A stretch of 5,228 nucleotides of DNA from Planctomycetaceae bacterium (GTDB lineage: Bacteria; Planctomycetota; Planctomycetia; Pirellulales; UBA1268), in assembly GCA_009691925.1 (NCBI GenBank), contig SIAG01000299.1, positions 1-5,228 of the forward strand, written 5' to 3'. The stretch's first letter is position 1, and every line of letters begins with the position of its first letter. Positions 4,395 through 5,228 of the stretch are shown piece after piece. Under the pieces are notes generated by a model. That model did not search any database and was not told the origin of the DNA. It saw nothing but the letters and a program-made list of their open reading frames with translations. The translations under genes and the position numbers were made by a program.

Positions 4395-5228
4395 TCACAC
4401 CACGCGCACCACCTCCAGCCCCTCCCCCGGATCCCACTCGACGAGTTGGGGGTCGAGGTTCGCCGTCAGGACGCGGACATTGGCGGGATTGCGAGCGGGA
4501 ACGACGAGCACCGCGGCGCAGTCGCCGCCGGCCGGCGCGATCCGCTCGAGCCCCGCCGGCCCGAGGACATAGAGCGCCGTGGAGAGGGCGTCGGCATCGG
4601 CCGCGCGCCGCGCGATCACCGTCGACGACAGCACCCCTTCCGCCGGAAGCCCGCTGCGTGGGTCAAGGATGTGCCCGAGCCGGCGCCCGCGGTCGACGAA
4701 GAACTGGGTCCCCGAGCCGCTCGTTCCCAGGGCCGCGTCGACGAGCGTCACGGTGGCCAGTCGCCGACCAGGCCGGAGCGGATGGCGGATGCCGACGCGC
4801 CACCCGCGCCGTCCGGGAAGGGCCGGCCCTTGGAGCCCAATCGCGCGGACACTGCTCGAGCCGCCATGGACGAGCACGCTTGCCACCCCGGCGGCGGTGA
4901 GCATCCCGATCACCGCATCGAGCGCCCACCCTTTGCCGATCGCTCCGAGGTTGAGCTCTATGCCGGGGCGGGTGAATCGCACCCGCCCCGCGACCTCGTC
5001 GATCTCGACATGCTCCATCCCCGCCGCCGCCCGAGCGGCGGCGAGCGTCGGGGCATCGGGGGTGCGCCCCTGCCGCCGCAGAAAGCCCCAGGCCCGGACG
5101 AGGCTGCCGGCGGCCGGGTCAAACGCTCCCCCGGTCTTTTCATGGAGACGCCACGCCTGAGTCAGCAGCGCCACGACATCCCCGGCGACCGGTTGCCAGC
5201 CCTCCGCCGCGGTGGCGTTGAGACGGGC
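4395..5228 (-). CDS. apbE: FAD:protein FMN transferase ApbE, C-terminal part (cut by window edge)
   Basis: Extracytoplasmic flavin transferase that attaches FMN from FAD to a threonine or serine of target proteins, for example Nqr/Rnf subunits and other FMN-binding-domain proteins. The frame is open to the right edge and gives 277 residues, beginning ARLNATAAEGW; roughly the first 50-60 residues of a family member of about 330, including any signal or lipoprotein peptide, are missing. Numbering from the edge, visible motifs are TGGAFDPAAGSL (32-43), NLGAIGKGWALD (93-104, usually DLGGIAKGYAVD), HGGSSSVRAIG (121-131), GTSGSGTQFF (168-177), HILDPRSG (186-193) and ADALSTA (212-218), where D213 and T217 fit the conserved metal-site Asp/Thr pair spaced by four. 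An internal GTG at 5174 is not the true start because homology continues upstream of it. The gene is separated from dedA by 472 nt and its target flavoprotein is not in view. Confidence 0.92.
   Translation of the reverse strand, partial: ARLNATAAEGWQPVAGDVVALLTQAWRLHEKTGGAFDPAAGSLVRAWGFLRRQGRTPDAPTLAAARAAAGMEHVEIDEVAGRVRFTRPGIELNLGAIGKGWALDAVIGMLTAAGVASVLVHGGSSSVRAIGLQGPALPGRRGWRVGIRHPLRPGRRLATVTLVDAALGTSGSGTQFFVDRGRRLGHILDPRSGLPAEGVLSSTVIARRAADADALSTALYVLGPAGLERIAPAGGDCAAVLVVPARNPANVRVLTANLDPQLVEWDPGEGLEVVRVV

Noticed and set aside
3620..4900. A 426-residue plus-strand frame across dedA, the gap and apbE
   Set aside because: It is antisense to two confidently identified genes and has no domain of its own.

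Overview
The window is GC-rich (about 70% by eye) bacterial DNA. It carries five protein genes, two of them cut by the window ends, and one probable gene remnant. A planctomycete, perhaps of the Pirellulales type, is the best guess. The reasons are the style of the truncated TIM-barrel isomerase, a coding scrap resembling the planctomycete-expanded DUF1549 cytochrome-associated family, weak Shine-Dalgarno use and the GC level. This is inference from a few proteins, not a phylogenetic result.

Layout. Positions 1-202 (minus) hold the N-terminal 67 residues of a sugar phosphate isomerase/epimerase-like protein. Positions 203-534 are a divergent intergenic region with a good minus-strand promoter, an inverted repeat, a short direct repeat and a very C-rich tract (71 C to 18 G in 114 nt). 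Positions 535-1392 (plus) encode UppP/BacA, undecaprenyl-diphosphate phosphatase. Positions 1393-1601 separate two convergent genes and hold a short DUF1549-like remnant. Positions 1602-3044 (minus) encode a sigma-54-dependent activator with intact AAA+ motifs and a Fis-type HTH, but a receiver-like N-terminus that lacks the phosphorylation residues. Positions 3188-3922 (minus) encode a DedA/VTT-domain membrane protein. Positions 3923-4394 are a 472-nt gap with promoter-like elements near dedA and an unassigned part. Positions 4395-5228 (minus) are the C-terminal 277 residues of ApbE, FAD:protein FMN transferase, running off the right edge.

How the genes may work together. UppP makes undecaprenyl phosphate (C55-P) from C55-PP at the outer face of the membrane, and some DedA proteins return C55-P to the inner face. 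The two lie on either side of the sigma-54 activator, so a lipid-carrier recycling locus with its own regulator is a testable hypothesis. The order uppP>, <activator, <dedA does not make a single operon. No sensor kinase is visible, which fits the apparent loss of phosphorylation residues in the activator. The isomerase and ApbE have no clear link to this theme.

No mobile element, CRISPR array, tRNA or rRNA was seen. I found no clearly new multi-gene system. The points most worth following are the phospho-dead activator beside uppP and dedA, the sequence motif shared by the dedA and activator upstream regions, and the DUF1549 remnant.
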